Source: Bog-532 sp963732345
Lineage (GTDB): Bacteria > Actinomycetota > Actinomycetes > Streptosporangiales > Streptosporangiaceae
Length of the DNA stretch: 64,000 bases
Assembly (NCBI GenBank): GCA_963732345.1
Contig: CAVSZI010000019.1
Span: 248,001 to 312,000, forward strand
Reading direction: 5' to 3'
Below the pieces are notes generated by a model. The model was not told where the DNA came from. It worked only from the letters and a program-made list of their open reading frames with translations, and made no database searches. Numbering within the stretch: the first letter of the stretch is position 1; each line of letters opens with the position of its first letter. The position numbers and the translations under genes are program-made. Positions 44,063 to 51,915 of the stretch are shown piece by piece.

Positions 44063-45346
44063 TTAGCTGATCGTGGCGCGGGCCGAGCTGAATCGCTCGT
44101 GCCGGACATGGTCGACCTGGCCGAGGAAGGCCCTGAACGCGCCGAGCCGGTAGGCCGTGCCATCGCGGGACGTCGCCGTCTCGACGTGAAAGTCGCGCCC
44201 GAGGTCCTCCAGGCGCCGGAGGACGGCGGGCGGGCTGAGTACGGCCCCCGGAATCCCGCGCGCCGCGGCCTCGGCCCGGACGGCCGCGGCGATCTGCGCG
44301 GCGGTCAGGAACGCATCGCGCGCCCGCAGCACCGCGAAGACCGGGTCGTGCAGGTGCGCGGATTCGTCGGTCAGCGGGTACGGGTCACCCTCGTGCCGCA
44401 GCGCGCGGCGGATCGCGCCACCGACCGCCTCGGCGACGGGCGGCGGGAACGCGTTGCCCACCTGCCGGTACCGTGCCGTCTTGCGGCCGCTGAACTCCCA
44501 GCCCCACTCGTCCTGCCAGCCCTGCAGCCGGGCTACCATCTCACAGGTAAGCCGGGGGATCAGCGCCGGGTCAGCCCACGGGGCGGGCGGCTCGTCGGCG
44601 AGGCCGAGCCCGTCGACACCCAGCTCCGCCCAGGCGCGTTTGGCCCGGGTCGGGCCAAGATCCGCGCCGCCATGTTTCTTGGAGCCGCCCACGATCGTGG
44701 GCGCGATGGTGCTGGCGCGGCGGGCCCACCCGGGCGCGCCCGGCCAGCCCCGGGCGCCCATGAGGTCCCCGACCGACTCGCCCACGCTCGGGGGGCGTTC
44801 CGCGGACGGCGCGGGCCAGCGGAACCAGGGAGCGTCCTCGGGTTGCAGCGCGACCAGCACGGATCGGGGCCGCAGTTGCGGAATCCCGAAGTCAGATGCG
44901 TTCAGCAGTTTCCAGCCCGGCACGTAACCGAGGGCGCGCAGCCGGTCCAGCACGTGCTGCCGGTAGGCGCCGAATCGGCTCATGCTGAGCCCCCGGACGT
45001 TCTCCAGCAGAAGGGAGCGGGGTCGCAGCCGCCCGCACAGTTCCACCGCCCACGCGAACAGGTCCCGCTCGTCGGTGGCGCCGAGCTGGCGGCCGGCCAC
45101 CGTGAACGGCGGGCACGGCACGCCGCCCGCCAGCAGATCCACGCCGGTGTAGGTTTCCGGTTCCCATACCTCCCGGTCCGCTACGTCCCCCTCGGCCACC
45201 TTCCAGGCCGGCCGGTTCGCCCGCAGGGTGGCGCAGGCCGACGGGTCCAGCTCGACGGCCAGGGCGTGCTCGAAACCGGAACGTTCGAGGCCCAGGGCCT
45301 GCCCGCCTGCTCCGGCGCAGATCTCGATGACCTCAAGATCCGTCAC
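44063..45346 (-). CDS. DNA (cytosine-5-)-methyltransferase, orphan
   Basis: A C5 methyltransferase of 427 residues with motifs I (EICAGAGGQALGLE, residues about 6-19), IV (GGVPCPPFTVAG, with the catalytic Cys), VI (LENVRGL), VIII (FGIPQLRPRSVLVA), IX and X ('YRQVGNAFPPPVAEAVGGAI'). A C-terminal domain of about 90 residues (AIRRALRHEG.., AVRAEAAARGIPGAVL) lies beyond the usual catalytic module. The GTG at 45346 was selected because of a strong Shine-Dalgarno AGGAGGAG; longer starts lack it. No restriction endonuclease or Vsr partner was seen next to it. It may be an orphan regulator or remnant. Confidence 0.9.
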   Translation of the reverse strand: MTDLEVIEICAGAGGQALGLERSGFEHALAVELDPSACATLRANRPAWKVAEGDVADREVWEPETYTGVDLLAGGVPCPPFTVAGRQLGATDERDLFAWAVELCGRLRPRSLLLENVRGLSMSRFGAYRQHVLDRLRALGYVPGWKLLNASDFGIPQLRPRSVLVALQPEDAPWFRWPAPSAERPPSVGESVGDLMGARGWPGAPGWARRASTIAPTIVGGSKKHGGADLGPTRAKRAWAELGVDGLGLADEPPAPWADPALIPRLTCEMVARLQGWQDEWGWEFSGRKTARYRQVGNAFPPPVAEAVGGAIRRALRHEGDPYPLTDESAHLHDPVFAVLRARDAFLTAAQIAAAVRAEAAARGIPGAVLSPPAVLRRLEDLGRDFHVETATSRDGTAYRLGAFRAFLGQVDHVRHERFSSARATIS

Positions 45347-45484
45347 GCGCCCTCCTCCTGCCCACGGCGTCTGCCACCCATCTTGGCGCAGACGAATCCC
45401 GGTCACGGTGAACGGCGCGTGCCGCCGCCCCGTGTCCTGTCTGGGACGTTAGCGCGGCACGGTGATAATTGGGCCGGGATGGGC

Positions 45485-45562
45485 CAGCCGGCCGTGCGGG
45501 ACCAGCACGGGGAGCCTATTCAGCCGGCCGTGCGGGACCAGCACGGGGAGCCTATTCAGCCG
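45485..45562. repeat. 36-bp tandem repeat, two full copies plus a 6-bp stub
   Basis: The unit starting CAGCCGGCCGTGCGGGACC occurs at 45485-45520 and 45521-45556, with CAGCCG again at 45557-45562. It is in the gap between the DNA methyltransferase start and the mycoredoxin stop. It is not CRISPR: copies are directly adjacent without spacers. Confidence 0.9.
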
Positions 45563-45575
45563 CTCCTTACCAGGC

Positions 45576-45833
45576 TCACCCGCTCAGCGCGAGCTCTGCC
45601 ATTCGTTTCTTCACCTGAGCGGCCGACGGGTTGACCATCACGCTTCCGTCGGGGAACACGATAGTCGGCACGGTCTGGTTGCCTCCGTTGACGCTCATCA
45701 CATAATCGGCCGCGGCCGGGTCGCGCTCGATGTCGACCTCGGTCATGGTGATCCCGTCCCGGGCCAGCTGGCCCTTGAGACGCCTGCAAAAAGCGCACCA
45801 TTGGGTGGTGTACATGGTCAGCGGAGCCGACAC
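45576..45833 (-). CDS. mrx1: Mycoredoxin / glutaredoxin-like thiol oxidoreductase
   Basis: An 85-residue glutaredoxin-fold protein. The redox site WCAFC (C13, C16) sits at the N-terminus ('PLTMYTTQWCAFCRRLKGQL'), and 'GNQTVPTIVFPDGSVMVNPSA' supplies the cis-Pro loop. In mycothiol-using actinobacteria such proteins reduce mixed disulphides of mycothiol, which fits the host. The GTG at 45833 was chosen because GGAAGGAG is 7-8 bases upstream; longer starts add unrelated Ser/Pro residues. Same strand as the frameshifted hydratase gene. Confidence 0.88.
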   Translation of the reverse strand: MSAPLTMYTTQWCAFCRRLKGQLARDGITMTEVDIERDPAAADYVMSVNGGNQTVPTIVFPDGSVMVNPSAAQVKKRMAELALSG

Positions 45834-45918
45834 CTGCTGTCTCCTTCCGTCACGTGCCCCCGTCTGAGGGCTAGCAACACCGAAGGCTCCGCTGGGCTTC
45901 CCGCGAGGCGACGGCCGG

Positions 45919-47195
45919 TCAGGTGCCGTGGAAGATGGGCTGGCGTTTCTCGGCGAACGCCCTGAGACCCTCCAGGTAGTCGCTGCTGTCATACGCCTGA
46001 CGGCGCAGCCCCTGGAGGCGCTCGTACACCTGCGCCGCGATGGGCTGATAGTCGGTAAGGACCCGGAGCTGTTCCTTGATGACCGCCATGGCCATGGGCG
46101 ACTTCGTGGCCATGATCCCGGCCAGCTCCAGGGTTACCGCTTCGAGCTCGTCCGACGCCACCAGGTGGTTGACGACCATCGACTCCTTGGCCTTCTGCGC
46201 GTCCAGGGGGGCGGCGGTGAAGAACATTTCCTTGATCAGATTGAGCGGCAGCCGAGCGACGAAGTGCAGCAGGCCGGTCGTGTTGTAGGGCAGTCCCAGG
46301 TTCGCCGGGGTGATCGCGAACAACGCCGTCTCATCTGCGGTGACCAGATCGCAGCTGAGCACGAGGTCCAGCGCCCCGCCCCACACCGTGCCGTGCACCA
46401 TGGCCACGATCGGCGCGGGAAAGGTGCGGATCGCGCGGAGCAGCCCTTCCAGCGGGTCGTCGTAGCCGAGCGGGTCGCGCCGGCCCCGGGGAGCTCGCTG
46501 ATGTCATGCCCCGCCGACCAGATGGACATCCCCTCCGCGGCGCGGATCACGATGGTCCGCACGTTCTGCGCCCGCAGGCTCGCGAGCGCGGCAATGATGC
46601 CGTTGGCCATCCGGGCCCCGATGGCGTTGCGTTTATGCTGGTCGGCCAGCGTTATGATGCCCACCTGCCCTTGCATCGCCGTCTGGACGACGGCGTCCAC
46701 CGGGGCGCCCGTTCCGCTCCCATCGGCCCCGTCTGCCCCGGACGCCCCGGCGGGTCCGGTCACGGCAACCGTCCCGCTCCCTCCCTTGGCCAGGGCGACG
46801 TAGGTCCGGGCCAGCGCATCCTTACCGGTCCCGAGGATCGCGTTCACGAGCCGGAGCGTCTCGAGTTGCTGGTCGCCCGGCAGTGCAGCGGACAGATGAC
46901 GCCAGAGCACGTCCTGCAAGACCACGAAGGCGGCCTGGACGTCGGCCAGGTCGATGCCGGCCCCGAAGCAGTCCACCGCGAGCTGCTCGGACGGCGTGAT
47001 GATCGGATCGGAGCGGCCCTGGTGCAGGCACTGCCCGACCAGCTCCAAAAGGTACTCAACGTCGCGACGGCGCTCCGCCGGGCTGGGCACGCCACGGCGG
47101 GCTTGATCGCGCTGTTCGAGGGCGGCTACCGCGTCGCCGATCACCCGGTCCCCGGTCCGGACCAGGATTGCTGATATCTGCACCGATACCTCCAT
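45919..47195 (-). pseudogene. Enoyl-CoA hydratase/isomerase fused to an RsbRD-like domain; frameshifted
   Basis: Read as one gene it starts MEVSVQISAILVRTGDRVIG (ATG 47195, GGAGG upstream). Residues 1-170 are an all-helical domain ('LLELVGQCLHQGRSDPIITPSEQLAVDCFGAGIDLADVQ') similar in pattern to RsbRD/histidine-kinase sensory domains. The hydratase domain begins near 'AMQGQVGIITLADQHKRNAIG' and continues to 'MSIWSAGHDISELPG'. There the frame is lost at CCCCGGGG (46484-46491). Restoring one base gives 'DPLGYDDPLEGLLRAIRTF', then 'MVHGTVWGGALDLVLSCDLV' to the stop at 45919. The chain resembles methylmalonyl-CoA decarboxylase-like hydratases. Whether the missing base is real is open. Confidence 0.7.
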
Positions 47196-47312
47196 CAGCC
47201 GGTACCTCCGTCGTTCCTTCCCCAGCCTGCGCCCGGGCAGCGGCATCTGGGAAGACATGCAGCGGCCCCGGCGGGCTAGAGTAACCCGTCAGGCAGAAGG
47301 GCGGACGAGATC

Positions 47313-49109
47313 TTGGAGGCGGACGTCAGCCAGTTCGGAGCCGACGCGGTGCTCAGCGCGCTGGACCCGGAACAGCGCGAGGTGGCGCTGGCCGTGCGCG
47401 GGCCGGTGTGCGTGCTCGCGGGCGCCGGGACCGGAAAGACCCGGGCCATCACCCACCGGATCGCCTACGCCGCGCTGACCGGGGTGGTAGATCCCGCGCG
47501 GGTGCTCGCGCTCACGTTCACCGTCCGGGCCGCGGGTGAGCTGCGCGGCCGGCTGCGCGTGCTCGGCGGCGCGGGCCTGGGCACTGGGGCCGTGCGCGCC
47601 ACGACCTTCCACGCCGCCGCGCTGCGCCAGCTCACCTACTTTTGGCCCCGGGTGGTCGGCGGGCGCCCTCCCCGCCTCGTGGAGTCCAAGCTCCCGCTGA
47701 TCGGCGACGCGGCGCGCGTGCTGCGGCTGCGTCTGGGCGAGGGCGGCCTCTCCGATATCGCCACCGAGATCGAATGGGCCAAGGTGACGCAGGTGCGCCC
47801 GGACGAGTACGTGGCCGCCGCGGCCCAGGCGGGACGGCCCCCCGGGCCGGTCGGGACGGACGCGGTGGCGGCGCTCTACGACACCTACGAACGGTTGCGG
47901 CGGGAGCGCCAGCTGATCGATTTCGAATCGGTCCTGGAGCTGACGGCGGCGATCGTGGCCGAGAGCCGCCAGGCCGCCGACCAGGTGCGGGCCTCGTTCC
48001 GGTACTTCGTCGTGGACGAATACCAGGACGTCAACCCGCTGCAGAAACTGCTGCTCGACGTCTGGCTGGGGGACCGCGACGACCTGTGCGTGGTTGGTGA
48101 TCCGCATCAGACGATCTACTCCTTCACCGGGGCGACCCACCGGTACCTCGCCGGGTTCGCGGCCGAATTCCCGGACGCGACGGTGGTCCGCCTGGTCCGG
48201 GACTATCGGTCGACTCCGCAGGTCGTCGCGGTGGCGAACCGGCTGGCCGGGGCGGCCGCCGCGCTCGCGGCGCAGCGGCCGCCCGGTCCGGAACCGGTGC
48301 TGAAGGCCTACGACGACGAGGTCGCCGAAGCGGAGGGCGTCGCGGCGCACGCGCGATCGCTCATCGAGGGCGGGGTCCCCGCGCGGGAGATCGCCGTGCT
48401 GGTCCGCATCAACGCCATGCTGGAACGGTTCGAGAGCGCGTTCACCGCCGCGGGCGTGCCCTACCAGGTCCGCGGATCGGAACGCTTCTATGAGCGGCCG
48501 GAGGTACGCCAGGCGGTCATGCTGCTGCGCGGAGCCCTGCGCGGCCGGGCGGAGGGAGACGGCGCCGGCCCGCTCCCGGCCGAGGTACGCGACGTCCTGT
48601 CGGGGCTCGGCCTGACGCAGGCCGAGCCGGCCGGGGCAGGCGCCAGCCGGCAGCGGTGGGAGTCGCTGGCCGCCGTCCTCCAGCTCGCCGACGATATGTA
48701 CGCGACGCACCCGGACGCGACGCTGGAACGCTTCGTCACCGAGCTCCAGCACCGGGCGGACGTGGGCCACGCGCCGGTGATGGACGGGGTGACGCTCGCG
48801 TCCATGCACGCGGCCAAGGGGCTGGAATGGGACGGGGTGCTGCTCCCGGGCCTCGTGGAAGGCGTCATGCCGATCGTCTACGCCCGGACGCCGGAGGCCG
48901 TTGATGAGGAGCAGCGGCTGCTCTACGTGGCCGTCACGCGGGCCCGGGAACGGCTGTTCCTGTCGTGGGCGGCGGCCCGCGGGCCGGGCGCACGGACCTC
49001 CGGCCAGCCCTCCCGCTACCTGGCGGAGCTGGCCCCGGCGGCGCCGGCCGGGGCACGGCTTCGGGATAATCCAGGCAGCGGCTCTACGCGGCGACGACAT
49101 GGTGGGTGA
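47313..49109 (+). CDS. uvrD2: UvrD2-like SF1 helicase lacking the HRDC end
   Basis: A 598-residue 3'-5' helicase with motifs I (LAGAGTGKT), Ia, II (VDEYQDVNP), III (VVGDPHQTIYSFTGA), IV (VRLVRDYRS), V ('LASMHAAKGLEWDGVLLPGL') and VI (LYVAVTRARERL), all intact. Actinobacterial UvrD2 usually continues about 100 residues with a Cys cluster and an HRDC domain; here the protein ends shortly after motif VI with a low-complexity tail. TTG start at 47313 follows GAAGGGCGG. It is divergent from the hydratase fusion and followed by a tesB remnant, so the loss may belong to the same rearranged area. Confidence 0.85.
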   Translation: MEADVSQFGADAVLSALDPEQREVALAVRGPVCVLAGAGTGKTRAITHRIAYAALTGVVDPARVLALTFTVRAAGELRGRLRVLGGAGLGTGAVRATTFHAAALRQLTYFWPRVVGGRPPRLVESKLPLIGDAARVLRLRLGEGGLSDIATEIEWAKVTQVRPDEYVAAAAQAGRPPGPVGTDAVAALYDTYERLRRERQLIDFESVLELTAAIVAESRQAADQVRASFRYFVVDEYQDVNPLQKLLLDVWLGDRDDLCVVGDPHQTIYSFTGATHRYLAGFAAEFPDATVVRLVRDYRSTPQVVAVANRLAGAAAALAAQRPPGPEPVLKAYDDEVAEAEGVAAHARSLIEGGVPAREIAVLVRINAMLERFESAFTAAGVPYQVRGSERFYERPEVRQAVMLLRGALRGRAEGDGAGPLPAEVRDVLSGLGLTQAEPAGAGASRQRWESLAAVLQLADDMYATHPDATLERFVTELQHRADVGHAPVMDGVTLASMHAAKGLEWDGVLLPGLVEGVMPIVYARTPEAVDEEQRLLYVAVTRARERLFLSWAAARGPGARTSGQPSRYLAELAPAAPAGARLRDNPGSGSTRRRHGG

Positions 49110-49136
49110 AATGCGCCAGATGAGTAAGCTGCACAG

Positions 49137-49435
49137 ATGAGCAAGCCCCTCGACAAGCTTCTGGACCTGCTCGACCTGGAGCAGATTGAGCTGGATATCT
49201 TCCGCGGGCGCAGCCCCGACGAGAGGGTGCAGCGCGTCTTCGGCGGCCAGGTCGCCGGCCAGGCGCTCGTCGCCGCCGGGCGGACCGTGGACGCGGAACG
49301 GCCGGTGCACTCTACGCCCAGGAGTCCCCGGTCGCGGCGGGCGCCCGCGGCCTCGCGCGCGGCGAGGTCTTCACCGCCGGGGGAGAACTGGTCGTCTCGG
49401 TCGTCCAGGAAGGCCTCATCCGGACGCAGTTGTAA
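49137..49435 (+). pseudogene. tesB: Internally deleted acyl-CoA thioesterase II (TesB)
   Basis: TesB is about 285 residues; here the first 58 are intact (MSKPLDKLLDLLDLEQIELD, ..RVFGGQVAGQALVAAGRTVDAE) to RPVHS. The sequence then jumps, in another frame, to the last 40 residues: LYAQESPVAAGARGLARGEV, ending VVSVVQEGLIRTQL. About 185 residues including the catalytic core are gone. The junction is near 49311-49316 (cactctacgcc). A -10-like TAAGCT lies 6 bases before the ATG. It is a pseudogene. Confidence 0.85.
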
Positions 49436-49436
49436 C

Positions 49437-49509
49437 CGCGTCCTGTTCGGGCCGTTATCGCGTCCGGCGCTGCCGTACGCGTCCTGTTCGGGCCGTTATC
49501 GCGTCCGGC
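49437..49509. repeat. 32-bp direct repeat, two copies 41 bp apart
   Basis: A unit beginning CGCGTCCTGTTCGGGCCG occurs at 49437-49468 and 49478-49509. It lies directly behind the deleted tesB and before the whiB7 promoter. Confidence 0.85.
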
Positions 49510-49557
49510 CCCGCCCCGTTGTTGATCCTTGATGTTTCAGGCAAAAAACCAGGTCAG

Positions 49558-49600
49558 AAATGTGTTGCCCATCACGGGGCGGCCTACGTAGGCTTCTCGC
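49558..49600 (+). promoter_or_regulatory. whiB7 promoter with WhiB7-type AT-rich element
   Basis: TTGCCC (49565-49570), an 18-base spacer and TAGGCT (49589-49594) form a promoter. AAAT (49558-49561) stands exactly 3 bp upstream of the -35, preceded by a longer A-rich tract. WhiB7-dependent promoters are known to have an AT-rich element 3 bp before the -35, bound by the WhiB7 AT-hook, so autoactivation is expected. The predicted start is about 49600. An ATG at 49601 could begin an 18-codon leaderless peptide ending at 49657. Confidence 0.65.
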
Positions 49601-49643
49601 ATGCGCCTGGCGCCGCTGTCGATCCCACGAAGGGAGGTGCCCA

Positions 49644-49949
49644 GTGAACAACATTGATCTCGCCGTTCTGGCTGCCGTGCAGCCTGGTCGCGACGGCTTT
49701 TCCCCGCTGAGCGCCACCCCGCTGGGTACAAGCGGCGTTTGCCTGCCCGCTTCCTGGCGTACCGCCGCCAGCATCAAGCGACCGCGTCTGGGTGGCCGTA
49801 CCGGCACCGGATTCGCGCTCGCCATGAGGCTTGCCGACGTGACGAAGCCGGGGCACACGAATATCCGCAACCAGCACACGAACATGACCCGCGTCTACGC
49901 CGATGGCGAGGGCGGATCGGGTCCGCAACCCTTGAGTAAACCGGCCTAA
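49644..49949 (+). CDS. Upstream ORF in the whiB7 leader
   Basis: A GTG with the Shine-Dalgarno AAGGGAGGTG opens a 101-codon frame (MNNIDLAVLAAVQPGRDGFS...) that ends 21 bases before the whiB7 leader terminator. No domain is recognisable. Its last 31 bases, through the stop, cover one arm of an antiterminator. This is the arrangement described for whiB7/wblC leaders, in which translation of an upstream ORF senses ribosome inhibition. That its role is regulatory rather than that of a working protein is inferred from position. It could instead be shorter, with only the C-terminal part mattering. Confidence 0.65.
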   Translation: MNNIDLAVLAAVQPGRDGFSPLSATPLGTSGVCLPASWRTAASIKRPRLGGRTGTGFALAMRLADVTKPGHTNIRNQHTNMTRVYADGEGGSGPQPLSKPA

Positions 49950-49984
49950 CCGAGCCGGCCAGAACCTCTCAAGGCCGCGGACCC
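49919..49984 (+). promoter_or_regulatory. Antiterminator helix of the whiB7 attenuator
   Basis: GGGTCCGC (49919-49926) pairs with GCGGACCC (49977-49984) and CCTTGAG (49930-49936) with CTCAAGG (49968-49974), with a small AAC/CC internal loop. This makes 15 base pairs. Inside it CCGGC (49941-49945) and GCCGG (49954-49958) can form a further hairpin. The 3' arm is also the 5' arm of the terminator at 49971-50004, so the two structures exclude each other. A ribosome at the upstream ORF stop would cover the 5' arm and favour termination; a ribosome halted earlier would free it. Confidence 0.8.
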
Positions 49985-50004
49985 CACACAGGGTCCGCGG
50001 CCTT
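49971..50004 (+). terminator. Intrinsic-type terminator of the whiB7 leader
   Basis: AAGGCCGCGGACCC and GGGTCCGCGGCCTT form a perfect 14-bp stem closed by a 6-base loop (CACACA). Its location between the upstream ORF and whiB7 makes it an attenuator, not an end-of-operon signal. The U-tract is poor. Confidence 0.85.
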
Positions 50005-50086
50005 AAGCATTTGGGCTTCGGTCCCTCCGGACGGGCGAGCAATCGCATGAACGACGAGGGATCAGCGACGAGAGGGGTTGGCTCCG

Positions 50087-50428
50087 ATGCAGTGGCCCAA
50101 TGCCACCGCCAGCGTGGCGGACGCAGAGGGGTTCGAGGCAGGTCTGGCCGGGTCCGGGGGCGGCCCGGTGCCGGTGCTGGGTGGGGTGACGGCGACGAAC
50201 CTTCCCTGCACCGACGATCCGGAATTGTTTTTCGCCGAATCACCGGCAGACGTCGAGAGCGCGAAGGCGCTCTGCCGCGACTGCGCGGCGCGGCTGGCCT
50301 GCCTGTCCGGCGCGATCGAGCGCAAGGAGCCGTGGGGCGTCTGGGGCGGAGAACTTCTCCTGCACGGCACGGTCGTGCCGCGCAAGAGGCCCCGGGGACG
50401 TCCCCGCAAGACCGAGGTGGCCGCCTGA
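50087..50428 (+). CDS. whiB7: WhiB7-type transcriptional regulator
   Basis: A WhiB family iron-sulphur protein of 113 residues. Cluster ligands are C41, C63, C66 and C72; the GVWGGE turn is at 84-89; the C-terminal AT-hook RPRGRPRK (101-108) identifies the WhiB7/WblC class that activates intrinsic antibiotic resistance. ATG 50087 has GAGGGG upstream; a TTG at 50078 is the alternative. Expression should be controlled by its own promoter and the attenuator just upstream. Confidence 0.92.
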   Translation: MQWPNATASVADAEGFEAGLAGSGGGPVPVLGGVTATNLPCTDDPELFFAESPADVESAKALCRDCAARLACLSGAIERKEPWGVWGGELLLHGTVVPRKRPRGRPRKTEVAA

Positions 50429-50474
50429 ACCGCATATCGGCGGCCTGAACACGCATCCGAAGGTGGCGACCAGC

Positions 50475-50660
50475 ATGTATCAGATAGAGGAAATGGCGGC
50501 CGAACGACAGCGAAGGTACCGGGAAGAGGCGTCACGGGCGCGGCAGACAGTCCGGTTGCGGGCCCTGCACCGGGCGGCCCGGCGGGTGGAACGCGCCGAG
50601 CGCCGCATGCGGCACGCACGCAGTGTCGTCGCGCGGCTGCGCACCGAACTGGAGCTGTAG
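50475..50660 (+). CDS. Small Arg-rich helical protein
   Basis: A 61-residue, highly basic protein (MYQIEEMAAERQRRYREEAS...), probably one long helix with Arg/Ala heptads. It follows whiB7 by 46 bases with its own Shine-Dalgarno (GAAGGTGG) and is followed by a strong terminator, so it may be co-transcribed with whiB7. No function is known to me. Confidence 0.7.
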   Translation: MYQIEEMAAERQRRYREEASRARQTVRLRALHRAARRVERAERRMRHARSVVARLRTELEL

Positions 50661-50677
50661 TCACAGCAGACGCCGCG

Positions 50678-50719
50678 CCGCGGGCCCCGGCCGCCGGAAA
50701 CATCGGCCGGGGCCCGCGG
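50678..50719. terminator. Strong hairpin between convergent genes
   Basis: A perfect 16-bp GC stem (CCGCGGGCCCCGGCCG and its complement) with a 10-base loop. It lies after the small Arg-rich gene and before the end of the convergent ThiF-like gene. Confidence 0.8.
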
Positions 50720-50832
50720 CCTCAGGCCCGAACGCGGGCCTTGGCTCAGCCCACCGGGAGCGACCGGCCGGCGACCTTGGCGGTGCGCGTCACAGCGCGT
50801 TGAGGCACGTCGTTCACGTGCTCTATTGTCCG

Positions 50833-51915
50833 TCATGCCAGCGTGCCGCTGTGTCGTGGCGGCGGTGCACCGCAGGTGCAGCGCGCGTGCGGCGGCCAGG
50901 TCCGGCGCCGCCACTGCCAGTCGGGCACAGTCAGCTCCAGCGTCCCGTTGGTGACCGCGGCGCCCGGGCGGTCCGTGTCGATGAACAGCAGTACCTGTGC
51001 CGCGGCCTGCGCTCCGGTCGCGGCGGCGAGGACGGTATCGCACGCCTGCGGCTCCAGCCGGGCCCCGGCGAGCTGCGCGAGGATGAGCGGCCACGACGGG
51101 TCACGTTCGGCGCGGCCCAGGTCCAGGCACCGCAGGCACGCCGACCGGCCCGGGCTGACGAACGGCCCCACCACGCCGACGGCCTCGGCGGCCCCGACCG
51201 CGAGATGCGGGATCCGCTCCCGGACCAGCGCCGCCCCCGGCCCGGGGTCGCTGATCTCCGCGAGGACCACGAGATCGGGCCGCGCGCCGTCGTCGCCGGT
51301 CCGGACCTCGGGCGCGATGCGGCTGATCGCCTGGGCCACACCGCGGGATCTCGGCAGATCAAGCTCGGCCAGGCCCAGCCCGGCTGGGGTGAGGTCCTGC
51401 GGCCGGGTGAGCTCGCTGTCCTGGCACGAGACGTGGCCGATCCCGGCGGCCGCGAGGAGGCTGGCCACCCCGGAGCCGATCCGCCCGGCGCCGTGCACGC
51501 GCACCCGGGCCGCCCGCCGCCGGGCCAGGGTCCGGGCTCCGCCGTCGCTGTCCCCGTACGCCAGGGAGGCGGTGGCCAGTTCGGGAGCGAGCCGGCCGCG
51601 CTGTGCCGCAGGCAGCGCCGCGAGTTCCCGCGCGGCGGAGTCGGCCAGCGCCCCCGCGGCCGCCAGTAAGCCGAGCACCCGGTGCGCCGCCTCGGCCGGG
51701 ATGCCCGCGTGCTCCGCGGCCTCGATGATCGCGGCCCAGTCGCGGCTCCCGTCGAGCAGCCCGACCACGGCGGCCGATTCACCGATCCCGGACAGAGCCG
51801 TCGCCCGGCGCGGGTTCACGCCGATCTGCAGCGTGTCGCGGTCACGCCACACCGGCAGCAGCCCGGCCCTCAGCGCTGGTCTCATGCGGCTGATGGTGAC
51901 ACCGCCGGCTGACAT
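50833..51915 (-). CDS. ThiF/E1-like adenylyltransferase-fold protein
   Basis: A 360-residue protein with an N-terminal helical region resembling the leader-binding half of cyclodehydratase-type ThiF proteins. The nucleotide-binding fold is at about 135-300: GxGxxG as GAGRIG (142-147), 'LTRPQDLTPAGLG', 'DLVVLAEISDPGPG', and a zinc site from CLRC and the C-terminal CTCG. Such proteins activate carboxyl groups or bind RiPP leaders; no precursor peptide or cyclodehydratase is seen nearby, so the role is open. The ATG at 51915 is chosen since upstream residues look like non-coding sequence. It sits in a conserved block with whiB7. Confidence 0.75.
   Translation of the reverse strand: MSAGGVTISRMRPALRAGLLPVWRDRDTLQIGVNPRRATALSGIGESAAVVGLLDGSRDWAAIIEAAEHAGIPAEAAHRVLGLLAAAGALADSAARELAALPAAQRGRLAPELATASLAYGDSDGGARTLARRRAARVRVHGAGRIGSGVASLLAAAGIGHVSCQDSELTRPQDLTPAGLGLAELDLPRSRGVAQAISRIAPEVRTGDDGARPDLVVLAEISDPGPGAALVRERIPHLAVGAAEAVGVVGPFVSPGRSACLRCLDLGRAERDPSWPLILAQLAGARLEPQACDTVLAAATGAQAAAQVLLFIDTDRPGAAVTNGTLELTVPDWQWRRRTWPPHARCTCGAPPPRHSGTLA

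Noticed and set aside
45485..45562. Possible CRISPR array
   Set aside because: Copies are directly adjacent without spacers, only two are complete, and no cas gene is near. The same applies to repeats at 17968, 18453, 25953 and 49437.
49644..49949. RiPP precursor candidate beside the ThiF-like gene
   Set aside because: Its position before the whiB7 terminator and the antiterminator overlap make a leader ORF more likely; no cyclodehydratase, dehydrogenase or transporter is near.
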